NCBI GenBank assembly: GCA_945901155.1
Contig: CAMDKO010000001.1
Location: 32,948 to 96,947, forward strand
DNA: 64,000 nt
Source: Pedobacter schmidteae
GTDB taxonomy: Bacteria > Bacteroidota > Bacteroidia > Sphingobacteriales > Sphingobacteriaceae
Direction of reading: 5' to 3'
Shown: piece after piece, positions 62,626-64,000 of the stretch
Layout: every line of letters starts with the position of its first letter
How positions within the stretch are numbered: position 1 is the first letter of the stretch
Notes under the pieces: model-generated
Databases searched by the model: none
Told to the model about the DNA's origin: nothing
What the model saw: the letters and a program-made list of their open reading frames with translations, nothing else
Program-made: the position numbers and the translations under genes

Positions 62626-63543
62626 TTACAATAAGTTAATTGAATTTAACCAGTTCTGAAGATTCAGCATATACTTATCTTTGGTAGTTTTATTATTCAT
62701 GCCAAAGCCATGCCCGCCATGTGGGTAAATGATCATATTACTATAGATTTTTTGTTTTAATAGAGCCTCATAATAGGATAGGCTATTTGCAACGGGTACG
62801 GCCGGATCATCACCAGCATGGACTAAAAATGCAGGAGGTGTTTTTTCAGTTACACGCAGTTCATTTGAAAATTTTTGTAAGGTTTCAACTGATTGAATTT
62901 TTCCCAGTAAATTCATTCGGCTACCTTTATGTGTGATGCCATCCATAAAACTGATGACCGGATAGATAAGCACAGAAAAATTTGGACGCAGAGAAGTTTG
63001 TTTCGGATTTTCAATCAATTGTTCAGTAAATCGGGTCGAAGCGCTTGCTGCCAAATGCCCTCCGGCAGAGAAGCCCATGATTCCAATTTTTGTTCCATCA
63101 ATATTAAATTGCTGCGCATTTTCTCTTACCAATTGAATAGCTCTTTGTGCATCTTGCAAGGGGCCAATCGATTTATCTACCATGATTGAATCGTCAGGCA
63201 AACGGTATTTTAATACAAATGCGGTAATGCCCATCTCGTTAAATGCTTTTGCAACGTCTGCACCCTCATGCGAAGCCGCCAATATTCCATAACCACCACC
63301 AGGGCAAATAATTACGGCAGAACGCTTTTTTGATTGCTTTTTAGGGGTATACATCGTAAGTGTAGGAACAGATACTTTACTAATACGAAGTATCCCAGCC
63401 GCATCTGTAACTGATTTTTCTTTATTGGCTGATGGTTTACTATTTGGAATTACTCCTTCATACAATGGTAAAACCGTTTGTGCATTCATTGAATTGGTAT
63501 ATAGCATGCTTATAGAACAAAATAGTAGTGTTAAAACTCTCAT
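62626..63543 (-). CDS. Secreted alpha/beta hydrolase (acetyl-esterase/xylanase-like)
   Basis: VIICPGGGYGILAASHEGADVAKAF, GIMGFSAGGHLAAS (GxSxG), HAGDDPAVPVANS, HGGHGFG. Confidence 0.92.
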   Translation of the reverse strand: MRVLTLLFCSISMLYTNSMNAQTVLPLYEGVIPNSKPSANKEKSVTDAAGILRISKVSVPTLTMYTPKKQSKKRSAVIICPGGGYGILAASHEGADVAKAFNEMGITAFVLKYRLPDDSIMVDKSIGPLQDAQRAIQLVRENAQQFNIDGTKIGIMGFSAGGHLAASASTRFTEQLIENPKQTSLRPNFSVLIYPVISFMDGITHKGSRMNLLGKIQSVETLQKFSNELRVTEKTPPAFLVHAGDDPAVPVANSLSYYEALLKQKIYSNMIIYPHGGHGFGMNNKTTKDKYMLNLQNWLNSINLL

Positions 63544-63976
63544 ATTGATTTATTAAAATCTGTTAAATGCGTTTTGGATATAAAGGTATTGGAAACCATT
63601 TATCTAAACTATAAATTCCTGAGGTCTTTTAGAATTAAATCCAATTAACAAATGCAAATTTTGATTTTTGCATCTAAAAATAGGTTAAAATTAGATGTTA
63701 GTGTCTGTTCATGTTAAAAATTCATGGAATAATATCATAAGTTGCCAATTAAGCTGAAAGAAGATCAATCATTTAAACAAATAGTTAGGTATTTGCTTGT
63801 CCATAACTACTTTTTATTACTGAATTATCAGCTTGAAATAATAATAAGGTACCCCTTACAGACGAAAGATGCAACTATAAGGCGATGATTGAGTATATCA
63901 ATATTAGGAAATTAAAGGGTTGAACTTCGTGTCAAATTGTAGGAAGTTGGCATTCATACTTAGTTTATCTACTTTT

Positions 63977-64000
63977 ATGAAAATGAAAAAAGCTATCATC
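63977..64000 (+). CDS. 5' end of a possible CDS truncated by window edge (MKMKKAII...)
   Basis: ATGAAAATGAAAAAAGCTATCATC runs off the window; Lys-rich N-terminus suggestive of a signal peptide. Confidence 0.4.

Overview
A 64 kb chromosomal segment from a low-GC Bacteroidetes, probably Sphingobacteriaceae judging by gene content and codon usage (inference). It is mostly housekeeping: guaA (3' end), hppA, folC, pyrB/pyrR, rpsA, cmk, lon, gpmI, nadC, plsY, pabB-like, purA, fur-like, rsh, bshB1, lat-like, rluD-like, fmt, namZ-like, mazG, mnmD, pepO-like, valS and holA. No tRNA, rRNA, CRISPR array, prophage or intact transposon was recognised. The main items for follow-up are: (1) a 243-bp heptanucleotide array filling almost the whole namZ-fmt spacer, about half GAGATAT-type and half CTTCCTA-type units, and forming the immediate 5' leader of fmt; (2) a tightly coupled operon of TPR protein, outer-membrane barrel, HU/SPOR protein, ExbB, ExbD and TonB-like protein; (3) an orphan HsdR_N / PD-(D/E)XK protein divergent from holA; (4) a translationally coupled DUF4294, peroxidase and bshB1 unit; (5) two short decayed coding remnants, downstream of folC and of an ArsR-type regulator. 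No strong evidence was found for a completely new defence or mobile system.
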